Origin: RGIG9060 sp052173655
GTDB lineage: Bacteria; Spirochaetota; Spirochaetia; Treponematales; Treponemataceae
Assembly (NCBI GenBank): GCA_052173655.1
Contig: JBQMYD010000001.1
Coordinates: forward strand, 301,447-365,446
Length of the DNA stretch: 64,000 bases
Reading direction: 5' to 3'
Under the pieces are notes generated by a model. The model saw only the letters and a list, made by a program, of their open reading frames with translations. It had not been told where the DNA came from and made no database searches. Numbering within the stretch: the first letter of the stretch is position 1; every line of letters begins with the position of its first letter. Both the position numbers and the translations under genes were made by a program. This document shows, in pieces, positions 45,912 to 54,553 of the stretch.

Positions 45912-47660
45912 ATGATGAAAAAAATTGCACTTTTCAGTGCTTTTCTCTGTGCTGTAATGTTTCTTGCAGGTTGTCCGGAAGACCCTACAAAACAACCTGG
46001 CTTGCCGCCTTCAGGTTCGGGACCGACTACACAAAAACCGGGTAAAGTAAACACCGTACTTTCCACCGCACCTGATGTGTATAATGCATTTTATGAAATA
46101 GGTTACAACCAGGGTGCAAAGGGACCTATATTAATTACCAAAGGGGTTTTAAAAACAGGCACCGAAACACAGGATGTATATCTTATATGGCTTTCCGGTA
46201 CCGAAACTGTTGACGGACAGGATACGAGTGTAGCCGTTACGGACAAAAACGCTTATGCCGACAAAACCACAAACTATTTCAAATCCGTATTACGAACAAT
46301 CAGAAAAGATGTACCGCAAGGCTCTCATTTGATATTTGCAGGACACAGTCTTGGAGGAATGATCGGTCAACAGATAGCCGGTTATTCATTTATAAAAAAG
46401 AAATATAATGTGCGTACAGTTCTTGCATTCGGTTCTCCTCCTGTAGGTTCCATAAGGTGCGAAGGAAAAGCCGTTCGCTTTGCAGATAGTTCCGATATAG
46501 TTCCGACTTTAAGTTATGAATATGGAAACGGTCTTGTAGATACCGGCGATAAAGTAATATCAAAAGACGGAGGATATGGCGGCGATAAAGGTACCTCACA
46601 TAGCAATTCATATAAAAGAGCTGATCTTTGGGGTATGTTCGATGTACTCGGAGTGGAAAACGGAGATGCAAAGGTAACCTTGAATCTAAGTACTACAAAA
46701 TATTATAAAGCTCCAAGTGTTTTCCCTGAAGATACATCTCCGGCTACTTATGATGTAAACATTGGCGGAGATGAAAATTTTGTAAGTATAAATGCAAAAG
46801 ATAAAGAGTTCCAAATGGGGAATTCTAACGGTGCCAGTGCTGAAAAACCTGTTCATAAGGTAACCTTAAGACGAAATTTCAGTATGTGTAAACATGAAAT
46901 AACTCAGGGTGAATATGAACAAGTGATGGGTATCAACCCGAGTAATTTTAAGCAACCGGACACCCTGTCTGATAGAAAGGTTTTACCCGTAGAAATGTGT
47001 TCGTGGTACGATGCTATTATGTATTGTAACAAGCGTTCTCTAAACGAAGGTTTGGATCCGTGCTATACCGTTAACGACAATACAAATCCTGATAACTGGA
47101 ATTACGAACCTAATAAGGGCAATACTATTGCAGGAACAATCAAGTGTGATTTTAACAAAAAAGGTTACCGATTACCTACTGAAGCAGAATGGGAATTTGC
47201 AGCACGTGCGGGAAGTACGGTTACAGATAAGATGGTTATTGCAGATGCACAAATAGAAAATGCTAAATATACCACACATACAACAACTGAAGATAAGGCT
47301 GCTTTTGTGCAATTCTGTAAAGAGCTTTGTAAATTTGCTTGGACATACGATAACCTTACAAATGAACCCCACGAAGTTAAGATGCTTGAACCTAACGCAT
47401 GGGGCTTATACGATATGTTCGGTAACGTTTGCGAATGGTGTTGGGATAAATACTCGTACTCTTATCCATCCGGAGACCAAGACGATCCGAATACAGGAGA
47501 TACTGTACCAAGTAAGAATAACAGAGTAGTAAGAGGCGGATCTTATTATTTATATTCAAAAGACTCTTCTGCAACGTCAAGATCTTATGCCGGTGCAGAT
47601 CTTAGATACTATGCCGGCGGTTGGTCTTACGGTATTCGTGTTGTACGCACGGAAGACTAG
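45912..47660 (+). CDS. Lipoprotein with class 3 lipase-like and SUMF1 (FGE-like) domains
   Basis: 582 residues. The signal peptide ends in LAGC (Cys about 21), a lipobox. Residues about 60-260 form an alpha/beta-hydrolase of lipase class 3 type: FAGHSLGGMIGQQ (nucleophile Ser), ADSSDIVP (candidate Asp) and SHSNSY (candidate His). Residues about 295-582 are an FGE-sulfatase/SUMF1 domain with FQMGNSNG near the start, EMTWYDA-like MCSWYDAIMYCNKRS, KGYRLPTEAEWEFAARAG and VVRGGSYY near the end. No FGE catalytic Cys pair was confirmed, so it is more likely a binding fold than a sulfatase activator. SD AAGGA lies upstream; an ATG at 45915 is equally possible. Confidence 0.85.
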   Translation: MMKKIALFSAFLCAVMFLAGCPEDPTKQPGLPPSGSGPTTQKPGKVNTVLSTAPDVYNAFYEIGYNQGAKGPILITKGVLKTGTETQDVYLIWLSGTETVDGQDTSVAVTDKNAYADKTTNYFKSVLRTIRKDVPQGSHLIFAGHSLGGMIGQQIAGYSFIKKKYNVRTVLAFGSPPVGSIRCEGKAVRFADSSDIVPTLSYEYGNGLVDTGDKVISKDGGYGGDKGTSHSNSYKRADLWGMFDVLGVENGDAKVTLNLSTTKYYKAPSVFPEDTSPATYDVNIGGDENFVSINAKDKEFQMGNSNGASAEKPVHKVTLRRNFSMCKHEITQGEYEQVMGINPSNFKQPDTLSDRKVLPVEMCSWYDAIMYCNKRSLNEGLDPCYTVNDNTNPDNWNYEPNKGNTIAGTIKCDFNKKGYRLPTEAEWEFAARAGSTVTDKMVIADAQIENAKYTTHTTTEDKAAFVQFCKELCKFAWTYDNLTNEPHEVKMLEPNAWGLYDMFGNVCEWCWDKYSYSYPSGDQDDPNTGDTVPSKNNRVVRGGSYYLYSKDSSATSRSYAGADLRYYAGGWSYGIRVVRTED

Positions 47661-47697
47661 AGTAAAAGTCATAAAATACTGTATTTAAAAATCCGTA

Positions 47698-47752
47698 TAG
47701 CCCCCTTCTTTTGCTTAATTTTACAGCAAGAGGAGGGGGCTACTTATTTTTG
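47698..47752 (+). terminator. Rho-independent terminator of the lipase-SUMF1 gene
   Basis: An 18-base-pair stem (TAGCCCCCTTCTTTTGCT, 47698-47715, with its partner at 47725-47742) contains two G-U pairs and has a 9-base loop. A T-rich stretch follows. It starts 38 bases after the stop codon and is far more G/C-rich than its surroundings. Confidence 0.85.
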
Positions 47753-47799
47753 ATAAACAAAGGCTATACTTTGTGCAATAAACCATTAAAAAAAGGTTA

Positions 47800-47828
47800 T
47801 TGACATTTTTTTTGTAACATGTTAGTTT
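47800..47828 (+). promoter_or_regulatory. Promoter of tRNA-Met
   Basis: A perfect TTGACA -35 box (47800-47805) is followed after 17 bases by TAGTTT (-10, 47823-47828), a weak match. The expected start is about 5 bases before the tRNA 5' end at 47840. Confidence 0.55.
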
Positions 47829-47839
47829 GGTAGGGTCAT

Positions 47840-47912
47840 GGCGGCTTAGCTCAGTAGGTAGAGCGCACGGCTCATATCCGTAAGGTCGTAGGTTCAATCC
47901 CCACAGCCGCTA
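47840..47912 (+). tRNA. tRNA-Met (anticodon CAT)
   Basis: A 73-base cloverleaf: acceptor GGCGGCT/AGCCGCT with discriminator A, D arm GCTC..GAGC, anticodon arm CACGG-CTCATAT-CCGTA with anticodon CAT, T arm GTAGG-TTCAATC-CCCAC. There is a mismatch at the base of the anticodon stem and one in the T stem. Without a three-G-C anticodon stem it is not the initiator. Elongator Met is most likely; a lysidine-modified tRNA-Ile2 cannot be excluded. CCA is not encoded. Confidence 0.88.
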
Positions 47913-47918
47913 CTTTAC

Positions 47919-47948
47919 AAGGAAATCCTTAGAGGGTTTCCTTTTTTT
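47919..47948 (+). terminator. Terminator downstream of tRNA-Met
   Basis: AAGGAAA (47919-47925) pairs with TTTCCTT (47937-47943) and leads into a T run. It should separate the tRNA transcript from the carbamoyltransferase gene. Confidence 0.75.
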
Positions 47949-47979
47949 ATTTTTGAGGAAAACCTGAAGGAGAAAAAAA

Positions 47980-48933
47980 ATGCCTAAATGTGAAAAATTT
48001 TATGCACCTTTCAAAAACCGCTGTCTTTTAACATGGTTGGATTATTCTCCTGAAGAAATTCTTACATTTTTAAAAATTGCAGAATTTGTAAAAGCACAAA
48101 AGAAAAATAATGAATTGCATATGCGTTTTTTAGGGAAAACACTTGCTTTAATTTTTGAAAAACCTTCAACCAGAACCCGCTGTTCCTTTGAAACCGCATT
48201 CGGGGAAGAAGGTGGCCATCCTGTTTTTCTTTCTACAGACGATATTCAATTAGGTTCCAAAGAATCCGTAGAAGACACGGCCAGGGTTTTAGGAAAAATG
48301 TTTGATGCTATAGAGTTTAGAGGTTTTTCACAAAAAACAGTTGAAATTCTGGCAAAATATTCTGGAATTCCTGTTATAAACGGACTAACAGATGAATATC
48401 ACCCTACTCAAGCCCTTGCAGATATTTTTACGTTAAAGGAAAATTTTGGAAAACTGGAAGGACTTACATGGATTTTTGTAGGAGACGGAAGAAATAATGT
48501 TGCAACTTCGTCTATGATAATATGTTCAAAATTAGGAATAAACTTTACAGTAATCAGTCCTAAAGAACTTTTTCCTGATCAAAAAATAATTGACATTTGC
48601 AAACCTTTTTGCGAAAAATCCAAAGCAAAAATTATCGTTTCGGATAAAATTTCTCTTGTAAAAGGTGCGGATGCGATTTATACTGATGTGTGGGCATCCA
48701 TGGGAGAAGAAGCTCTCAAAGATGAACGCAAAAGACTGTTGTCGCCGTATCAGGTAAACCAAGCCTTAATGGATATGACTGAGAAAACCGAAACGATTTT
48801 CCTACACTGTCTTCCTGCCGTCAAGGGAGAAGAAGTAACAGAGGAAGTTATCGAAGGTAAACAAAGCAGGGTTTGGGATCAGGCTGAAAACAGAAAACAT
48901 ACTATCAAAGCTATAATGCTTGGTTTGATTTAA
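47980..48933 (+). CDS. argF: Ornithine carbamoyltransferase
   Basis: 317 residues. FEKPSTRTRCSFETAF near residue 57 binds carbamoyl phosphate, DDIQLGSKESVEDTARVLG lies near 90, HPTQALAD near 142, and FLHCLPAVKGEEV near 270 is the ornithine-site HCLP motif. The enzyme makes citrulline from ornithine and carbamoyl phosphate, or runs backwards in the arginine deiminase pathway. No other arginine gene is nearby, so the direction is not decided by context. AAGGAG precedes the ATG. Confidence 0.95.
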   Translation: MPKCEKFYAPFKNRCLLTWLDYSPEEILTFLKIAEFVKAQKKNNELHMRFLGKTLALIFEKPSTRTRCSFETAFGEEGGHPVFLSTDDIQLGSKESVEDTARVLGKMFDAIEFRGFSQKTVEILAKYSGIPVINGLTDEYHPTQALADIFTLKENFGKLEGLTWIFVGDGRNNVATSSMIICSKLGINFTVISPKELFPDQKIIDICKPFCEKSKAKIIVSDKISLVKGADAIYTDVWASMGEEALKDERKRLLSPYQVNQALMDMTEKTETIFLHCLPAVKGEEVTEEVIEGKQSRVWDQAENRKHTIKAIMLGLI

Positions 48934-48945
48934 AGGGGTTTTATT

Positions 48946-49359
48946 ATGAAAAAATTTGCACCTGTATTTCTTTTTTTCTTGTTTGCTTGTGCCGCTTTTG
49001 CACAATCCTCAACAGAAGAAAAAGATGATTATTTTTACATCAATGTACCGATTGTTCGTGTTTATGATCATTTAGACGCATACATTGTAAATTATCAAAA
49101 GGGTTCAATGGGAATAGGAGAAGTATGTATTCCTAAAGAATGGTTTACAACAAACCTCACTGACAAATGTCGTGTGCGTCCTCTTCCAAGACTTGTGCAA
49201 CCTTATATGACTGTAATTTTTAAAGGCGGAGCCCTCAAAAAAATTTACCTTACAATGCCTACAGATCGAAGAGATCCTTCATGGAAAATTCTTTCAAAAG
49301 ACGTAGATATTTCGTCAAAAATGAATAAAGATATCTCAACTTTAAAAGTTGACTTCTAA
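48946..49359 (+). CDS. Small exported protein of unknown function
   Basis: 137 residues with a clear signal peptide ending in CAAFAQ. The mature part is beta-rich, includes VPIVRVYDHLDAYIVNYQKG and IPKEWFT, and ends in a Lys/Asp-rich helix. No family was recognised. It starts 12 bases after argF and ends 16 bases before the DHH gene start, so the three genes appear cotranscribed. The functional link to its neighbours is unclear. Confidence 0.72.
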   Translation: MKKFAPVFLFFLFACAAFAQSSTEEKDDYFYINVPIVRVYDHLDAYIVNYQKGSMGIGEVCIPKEWFTTNLTDKCRVRPLPRLVQPYMTVIFKGGALKKIYLTMPTDRRDPSWKILSKDVDISSKMNKDISTLKVDF

Positions 49360-49375
49360 TTTTTTAGGAAGAATA

Positions 49376-50362
49376 ATGAGTACGGTTACAGAAAAACAGG
49401 CAAAGCTTTTTGATGAATTTGTAAAAAACCATGATTACTTTTTTGTAACCGGACACAAAGAACCTGACGGGGATTCAATTTCCAGTGCCATAGGTATCGG
49501 ATATCTTCTTCAAAAAAAACAAAAACGGTATCAACTTTTATCTGTAGGACCATTTAAGAGAAGCGAAACAAAAGAATACGAAAAATGGTTTTCTCCAACT
49601 GTAACCGAAAAACCTTCCGCAAATGAAAAGGTTGCTTTGATTATTGTAGACTGTTCGGAATATCAGCGTATAGGCGAAGAAATTGTAAATGATTTAAAAG
49701 ACTTGGATGTTTTCATTATTGACCATCATAAAACCGCCGATGTTGGCGAAAAAAACGCAATAATCTACCCTGATTCTCCTGCCGCATCTTTTTTGGTCTT
49801 GCAATTGTACGAAAAATTGGTTGGAAAGCCTGATAAAAAGCTGGCAAATATTTTGTTTTTCGGAATTTGTACCGATACAGGTTTTTTTAAATTTTTGGAA
49901 ACCGGCTCAAAAGAAGTTTTCCAGGGAGCTGCAAGGCTTGTTGAAAACGGAGCCGATCCAAAAAAAATTTACACAAAGATTAACAGTGGAAAGCCTTTTT
50001 TTACACGAAAACTTTTGGGTGTAATGCTGGAAAGAGCAAAACAATATTATGACGGTCGCCTGATTGTAACATATGAAACTTTGGAAGACACTCAGATTTA
50101 TGGAAAAAGCGGCAGAGATTCGGACGCTTTGTATTCACTTTTACTGTCGGCAGAAAAAGTTGAAGCGGTTTTATTTGTAAGACAAGATACGGATAAAACA
50201 TGCACAGCAGGTTTAAGGTCAAATAATGATATTGATGTCAGCAAAATTGCATCAGTTTTTGGAGGCGGTGGACATAAAAATGCTTCAGGCTTAAGCTGCG
50301 AGGGAAATTTAAATTCAATTTTACCCAAAATGATCGATGAATTTAAAAAATATTTTGACTAA
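49376..50362 (+). CDS. DHH-family phosphoesterase, NrnA-like
   Basis: About 328 residues. The metal-binding motifs are present: GHKEPDGDSISSA near residue 25, LIIVDCSEYQRIG near 90, FIIDHHKTAD near 115 and FGICTDTGFF near 165. The DHHA1 domain has FGGGGHKNASG near 300. NrnA-like enzymes degrade short oligoribonucleotides and/or hydrolyse pAp; the substrate is not decided here. An in-frame ATG at 49349 exists, but the ATG at 49376 has AGGAAG at a good distance. Confidence 0.92.
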   Translation: MSTVTEKQAKLFDEFVKNHDYFFVTGHKEPDGDSISSAIGIGYLLQKKQKRYQLLSVGPFKRSETKEYEKWFSPTVTEKPSANEKVALIIVDCSEYQRIGEEIVNDLKDLDVFIIDHHKTADVGEKNAIIYPDSPAASFLVLQLYEKLVGKPDKKLANILFFGICTDTGFFKFLETGSKEVFQGAARLVENGADPKKIYTKINSGKPFFTRKLLGVMLERAKQYYDGRLIVTYETLEDTQIYGKSGRDSDALYSLLLSAEKVEAVLFVRQDTDKTCTAGLRSNNDIDVSKIASVFGGGGHKNASGLSCEGNLNSILPKMIDEFKKYFD

Positions 50363-50589
50363 TTTTTTTTAGCTTTTAACTTTTATAAAAATCTTAATTA
50401 AAAATTCTTATTTTTTCTTACTGAAACTCTTATTTTTTTAATAATTTTTTTTGTTTTTAAATAATTTTTTATTAAAAAAAAGTCTCAAAACCTGATAAAA
50501 AACTTATAAATATAATTTTTTTTACTGAATTTTGAAAATTTTTATTATTTTTTCATTTTTTTAGTTAAAAATTAAAAATATTTTTTTAT
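50363..50589. other. Very AT-rich intergenic stretch before the sigma-54 promoter
   Basis: About 227 bases of mainly A and T with long T runs and two similar CTTATTTTTT units. No open reading frame or RNA structure was recognised. Curved or melting-prone DNA upstream of a sigma-54 promoter could carry activator sites, but none of known sequence was seen. Confidence 0.4.
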
Positions 50590-50605
50590 TGGCATGAAAA
50601 TTGCA
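50590..50605 (+). promoter_or_regulatory. Sigma-54 (RpoN) -24/-12 promoter
   Basis: TGGCATG-AAAA-TTGC matches the consensus TGGCACG-N4-TTGC with one mismatch and exact spacing of GG to GC. The expected start site is near 50617, with AGGAG (50629-50633) seven bases before the ATG at 50641. This is the only promoter of this class found in the window by eye. Confidence 0.75.
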
Positions 50606-50640
50606 CATTCATAAATAAATAGATTTTTAGGAGTTTATGA

Positions 50641-51522
50641 ATGATTAAAGCAAGGGATATAGATAAAATTTATTATCTATACAAAAAAAATTTTATTACA
50701 AAAGAAATGTGTACTTCCGAATTTGTTTTGTGTATTTTAAAACACAAGTATTATTTTGGATTGGAAAAACTGACAGACGAAACGATTTATGATTTTTTAT
50801 TTTACATTTTTCCAAAGTTCAATAGTATTTATTGCAATTTTGATGATAAAAAATCAAGTTTTTGCACATATTTTCAAAATAAAATACGTTTAGAATATTT
50901 AACATGGAAGCGTGCATTGTTAAAAACAAATTTAAGAAACGATGCTATTTTAAATTATTCAAATTTAGAATATGAAATCGAAAATAGCCAAGAAAATAAT
51001 GTTTACCTAAATATTGAAGTAGCAGCCGAAAATCTTATAACTTCATACAAATCGGAAAGTATTAATGCAACTGAAAAGCAAATAAGCCAATTTGATATTC
51101 TTGTTATAATGCTAAAATCGGTTTATTACCTCAGCCCTGCTCATATTTCAACATACATAGAAAAATTTAATTTGGATTTTTCAAAAATCGGAGGTCTTAT
51201 TATTCTTGCAGAAGAACAAATCGAAGAAAAAATCAAAAAATTTAATAAGCTAAAAGAACTGACAAACAAAGACTTTTTGAAAAAAGAAGAAACAAAACTA
51301 GGTCTTTACAAGCTTGAAAAAGAAAGCCCTTTGTACATGGAATACCTTAATGAATACAAAAAAATATTAAAACGCTGGAAAATTCGTAAGAAAAAGTTAA
51401 GCGAGATGAAAATTGTTCCAAGTGATCAGGCTATTGCAGATATTTTAGGAATTTCACCTTCAAAAGTAAGATACATATTAAAAAAGTATTATCGTATTTT
51501 CAAAATCAAAGAAAATGTGTAA
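50641..51522 (+). CDS. Sigma-factor-like HTH protein under sigma-54 control
   Basis: 293 residues. The N-terminal third (about 40-100) has a helix pattern like sigma region 2 with DFLFYIFPKFNSIYCNF and FCTYFQNKIRLEYLTWKRAL. The C-terminus (about 255-290) is a helix-turn-helix of sigma region 4 or LuxR type: PSDQAIADILGISPSKVRYILKK. The middle is helical and Lys-rich. No membrane segment or signal peptide. It could be a divergent alternative sigma factor or another DNA-binding regulator. The sigma-54 promoter and AGGAG site lie directly upstream, and rdgB follows. Confidence 0.7.
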   Translation: MIKARDIDKIYYLYKKNFITKEMCTSEFVLCILKHKYYFGLEKLTDETIYDFLFYIFPKFNSIYCNFDDKKSSFCTYFQNKIRLEYLTWKRALLKTNLRNDAILNYSNLEYEIENSQENNVYLNIEVAAENLITSYKSESINATEKQISQFDILVIMLKSVYYLSPAHISTYIEKFNLDFSKIGGLIILAEEQIEEKIKKFNKLKELTNKDFLKKEETKLGLYKLEKESPLYMEYLNEYKKILKRWKIRKKKLSEMKIVPSDQAIADILGISPSKVRYILKKYYRIFKIKENV

Positions 51523-51532
51523 AATAATTCTT

Positions 51533-52177
51533 ATGGAAATATTTTTAGCAAGCGGAAATGCACATAAAAAACATGAGATGAATTGTCTTTTTGAAGGACA
51601 TAAGATTATTACACCTAAAGACATTGGCATTGATTTTAATCCTGATGAAACCGGGAATTCATTTTTTGAGAATGCTTTAATCAAAGCTAAAGCCTTGTAT
51701 GAAATAATAAAAAAACCTGTAATAGCAGACGATTCAGGAATTTGTGTGGATGCACTTGATGGAAGACCGGGAATTTTTTCAGCAAGATACACCGGTAGAA
51801 GTAAAATTTTTACCGACGGTCATGATTTGACACAACATGAACAGAATTCTTTATTGATCGAGGATATAAATCTGACGCTCAAGGAAAAACACCTTGATAT
51901 CGGAAAACTTGAAAACAGAACGTGCAGATATGTTTGCTCATTGATTTTATACTACGGAACAAATAAATTTATTTGCGTACAGGAAACTTTAGAAGGTTTT
52001 ATTATTCCTGATATAAAAGAATGTAAAGGAGAAAGCGGGTTCGGGTATGATCCTATAGTTTTTTTAAAAAATTTCAATAAGACAGTTGCACAGTTAAGCG
52101 AAGATGAAAAAAATTTAATTTCACACAGGGGAAAAGCTGCAAAAACGATTGCAAAAGCCATAGAAACTATTTTTTAG
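51533..52177 (+). CDS. rdgB: RdgB/HAM1 non-canonical purine NTP pyrophosphatase
   Basis: About 214 residues. LASGNAHKKHEM near the start, then VIADDSGICVDALDGRPGIFSARYTG near 65 and GESGFGYDPIVFL near 170, are the three family blocks, with SHRGKA near the end. The enzyme hydrolyses dITP, ITP and XTP to monophosphates and so prevents their incorporation into DNA. An insertion near 95-130 (TDGHDLTQHEQN and following) lengthens it slightly. The frame extends to an ATG at 51515, but that overlaps the preceding gene by eight bases. Confidence 0.92.
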   Translation: MEIFLASGNAHKKHEMNCLFEGHKIITPKDIGIDFNPDETGNSFFENALIKAKALYEIIKKPVIADDSGICVDALDGRPGIFSARYTGRSKIFTDGHDLTQHEQNSLLIEDINLTLKEKHLDIGKLENRTCRYVCSLILYYGTNKFICVQETLEGFIIPDIKECKGESGFGYDPIVFLKNFNKTVAQLSEDEKNLISHRGKAAKTIAKAIETIF

Positions 52178-52296
52178 GAAAGAAAATCCGGACTTTTATT
52201 AAATACTTTCTTGTTTTGTCGGTTTTTATGTCAGTTTGTTTCTTGACTTACCCCCCGTCTTTGACTGTATATTTATTGTATTAGGAGGAGATACCT

Positions 52297-53106
52297 ATGA
52301 ATGAATTTAACGGCGTAGCTGATACCATGCTTATCCCTATGGCAGCACGGATTTATGTGTCCAAACGCTTCCCCGAATACTTTTATGACGGAACTGCGTT
52401 AGCGTTAGAAGAAAAAATTACTTCACAAACACTTGAGCGGATTTGGAAATCATCTTCGGAATATACGATGTTGGCTTCTGTTGCCAGATATCACAATTTT
52501 GATGAAATGATCAAAGATTTTATTGCTCGTAATGAAAAGTGCAATATCATCAATTTGGGTGCGGGCTTAGAAACGGCAGCATTTCGGCTGCATACCGACG
52601 GCACAATTTTTTACGAAATCGATTTACCTGAAGTAATCGAACAACGAAAAAATATCTTAGGCGAAAAAGAAAATGAAAAGCTTATCGCAGCTGATATTTT
52701 TGTACCGGAATGGACGGAACACATCGACACGTCGCTCCCGTCTTTGCTCATTGTCTCGGGCGTATTTCAATATTTCTGCGAAGAAAAAATTGTGCGGTTT
52801 TTATCGGACGTAAAAAAGCACTTCCCGAAAGGAGAATTGATTTTCGATGCGACGAATGAAATCGGTATAAAATACGCGAATAAATATGTGCAAAAAACTG
52901 GCAATACGTCGGCACAAATGTATTTTTATGTAAATGACGGATTAGCTTTTGCTCAAAAATGCGGTATGGAACTGATTGAACAACGTACTTTTTATACCGA
53001 TGCGCGGAAAATGCTCAAACGCAAATTAAAACTTTATACTCGCATTGCAATGAAAGTGTGCGACGATGACGGAAGAACTATTATTCTGCATTTAAAGCTG
53101 AACTAA
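52297..53106 (+). CDS. SAM methyltransferase of the leucine carboxyl methyltransferase (LCM) superfamily
   Basis: 269 residues. NIINLGAGLETAAFRL near residue 85 is the LCM/TcmP-type SAM loop, followed by YEIDLPEVIEQRK near 110 and LLIVSGVFQYFCEE near 150. The family includes polyketide O-methyltransferases and PP2A methyltransferase-like proteins; the substrate is unknown. AGGAGG precedes the ATG. It is the first gene of the region with different base use. It is convergent with the MATE gene, with a shared terminator. Confidence 0.82.
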   Translation: MNEFNGVADTMLIPMAARIYVSKRFPEYFYDGTALALEEKITSQTLERIWKSSSEYTMLASVARYHNFDEMIKDFIARNEKCNIINLGAGLETAAFRLHTDGTIFYEIDLPEVIEQRKNILGEKENEKLIAADIFVPEWTEHIDTSLPSLLIVSGVFQYFCEEKIVRFLSDVKKHFPKGELIFDATNEIGIKYANKYVQKTGNTSAQMYFYVNDGLAFAQKCGMELIEQRTFYTDARKMLKRKLKLYTRIAMKVCDDDGRTIILHLKLN

Positions 53107-53141
53107 ACGGACATCTTTTACTGAACAAAGCAAATGCTATA

Positions 53142-53190
53142 AAAATAAGCGGTGAGTACTGTTATGCTGACAATACACACCGCTTATTTT
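53142..53190. terminator. Bidirectional terminator between the methyltransferase and MATE genes
   Basis: Perfect 13-base arms AAAATAAGCGGTG (53142-53154) and CACCGCTTATTTT (53178-53190) with a 23-base loop. A-rich and T-rich flanks on the two sides let it serve both converging genes. Confidence 0.8.
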
Positions 53191-53196
53191 AAATTA

Positions 53197-54552
53197 CTAC
53201 AATGTTCTTTTTGTACCGGATAAGTACCATTTGTACACTACCGCAACGGCAAACAAAAACGACAAAAAATCTGAAACCGGCTGCAGCAAATAAATTCCGG
53301 TTTTTCCGTATAGGGCGCTCAGAATATATAAAAGCGGTAAATAAAAAAAGCCTTGCCTTGAAATCGATATGAGAAGGGCTGAAAAATAATGACCGATGTT
53401 CTGCATGAACATACTGCTCACGGCAAAAAAGCTTAAAAGCGGAAGCGAAAAACATTGCATTCTCAGTATTTTGATTCCTGTAGAAACTACCTCATTATCG
53501 CCGGACATAACTCCGATACATTTTTCGGCAAAGAAAAATAAGATTATCGATGCTACTATTAAAAAAATTGTTCCGATTAAAACCGTAGTAATAAAAGCTT
53601 TTTTTACTCTTGAGTATTGCTTGGCACCGTAATTCATTGCACAAATCGGTTGAAAGCCTTGCCCCCACCCGATCATAATCATATAAGCCAAAGCGGCAAC
53701 TCTTGAACTTACCGTCAAAGCCGCTATCATGCTTTCTCCGTATTGTGCCGCTTTAACATTAAGTAAAACCAATGCAGCGGAGGTAATTGCCTGCCGCGAA
53801 AAATTGGGCATACCGCCTGCAAGAATATGATACATACGCTCTTTGCTGTACTGAACTTTTTTTATATTGAACGAAATACTCTCGTGCCTTTTTGCTAAGA
53901 GCGTCAACACAACACATCCGATAATCTGACCGATGAGCGTTGCATAGCCTGCACCGATAAATCCCTGCTTAAAAATAAACATCAATACAGGATCAAGTAC
54001 CATATTGCTGAGCATCCCCGAAAGAAGCCCGACCATTCCGTCGCGTACATTTCCGCAAAGACGCAGCTGATTATAAACCGTCAGTGCATATAAACTGAAC
54101 GGAATGCTGATAATAATAATCCTTAAATACTGAACGGTAAAAGTGAGTACATCTTGAGATGCACTTCCGCCTATGAGTTTTGAAAGCGGTAGAATAAAAA
54201 TACTTGCTGCGATTGCGATCACAATACCGGTTATAATTGCAAGAACAATTCCTACCGACGAAATGGTTTCCGCTTCCGCATAGTCTTGTTCTCCGATTTT
54301 TTTTGACATTGCATTACCGCTGCCGTAGCCGAACCAAAAACCGATTGCCTGAATAATGCTGACAAAACTAAACACAATGCCGATTGCCGCAATCATCGCT
54401 CTGTTATTTAATCGGCCGACAAAAAAGGTATCGGTCAAATTATATATAACGCTGATCAACATTCCGATTATTGTCGGAATTGAAGTTTTAACTAACAGCG
54501 GGAAAATCGGTTTTGTTAAAATGTTAAACCGTCTCAGCTCTTTTGAATCCAT
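53197..54552 (-). CDS. MATE-family efflux transporter
   Basis: About 451 residues with twelve membrane helices in two similar halves. Typical MATE features are KTSIPTIIGMLISVIYNLTDTFFVGRL near the start and IGWGQGFQPICAMNYGAKQYSRVK near 290. MATE exporters use Na+ or H+ gradients to remove drugs and metabolites. The ATG at 54552 lies one base after the stop of the PEP-utilising gene (TGAGATG), with GGAG upstream; an ATG at 54588 would overlap. It is the last gene of the TetR operon. Confidence 0.92.
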   Translation of the reverse strand: MDSKELRRFNILTKPIFPLLVKTSIPTIIGMLISVIYNLTDTFFVGRLNNRAMIAAIGIVFSFVSIIQAIGFWFGYGSGNAMSKKIGEQDYAEAETISSVGIVLAIITGIVIAIAASIFILPLSKLIGGSASQDVLTFTVQYLRIIIISIPFSLYALTVYNQLRLCGNVRDGMVGLLSGMLSNMVLDPVLMFIFKQGFIGAGYATLIGQIIGCVVLTLLAKRHESISFNIKKVQYSKERMYHILAGGMPNFSRQAITSAALVLLNVKAAQYGESMIAALTVSSRVAALAYMIMIGWGQGFQPICAMNYGAKQYSRVKKAFITTVLIGTIFLIVASIILFFFAEKCIGVMSGDNEVVSTGIKILRMQCFSLPLLSFFAVSSMFMQNIGHYFSALLISISRQGFFYLPLLYILSALYGKTGIYLLQPVSDFLSFLFAVAVVYKWYLSGTKRTL

Positions 54553-54553
54553 C

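Noticed and set aside
47520..47752. Diversity-generating retroelement template repeat near the SUMF1 gene
   Set aside because: No second copy of the C-terminal coding sequence and no reverse transcriptase were seen in the window; only the possible target is reported.
50363..50589. Small RNA in the AT-rich gap
   Set aside because: No stable stem, terminator or promoter was seen besides the sigma-54 element at its end.
52200..52296. Promoter for the LCM-family methyltransferase (TTGACT elements near 52233)
   Set aside because: No -10 box of fair quality lies at 16-18 bases from either TTGACT, so it is not listed.
53622..53640. Second sigma-54-like element TGGCAC..TTGC
   Set aside because: The gap is nine bases where five are needed after TGGCAC, and it lies inside the MATE coding region.
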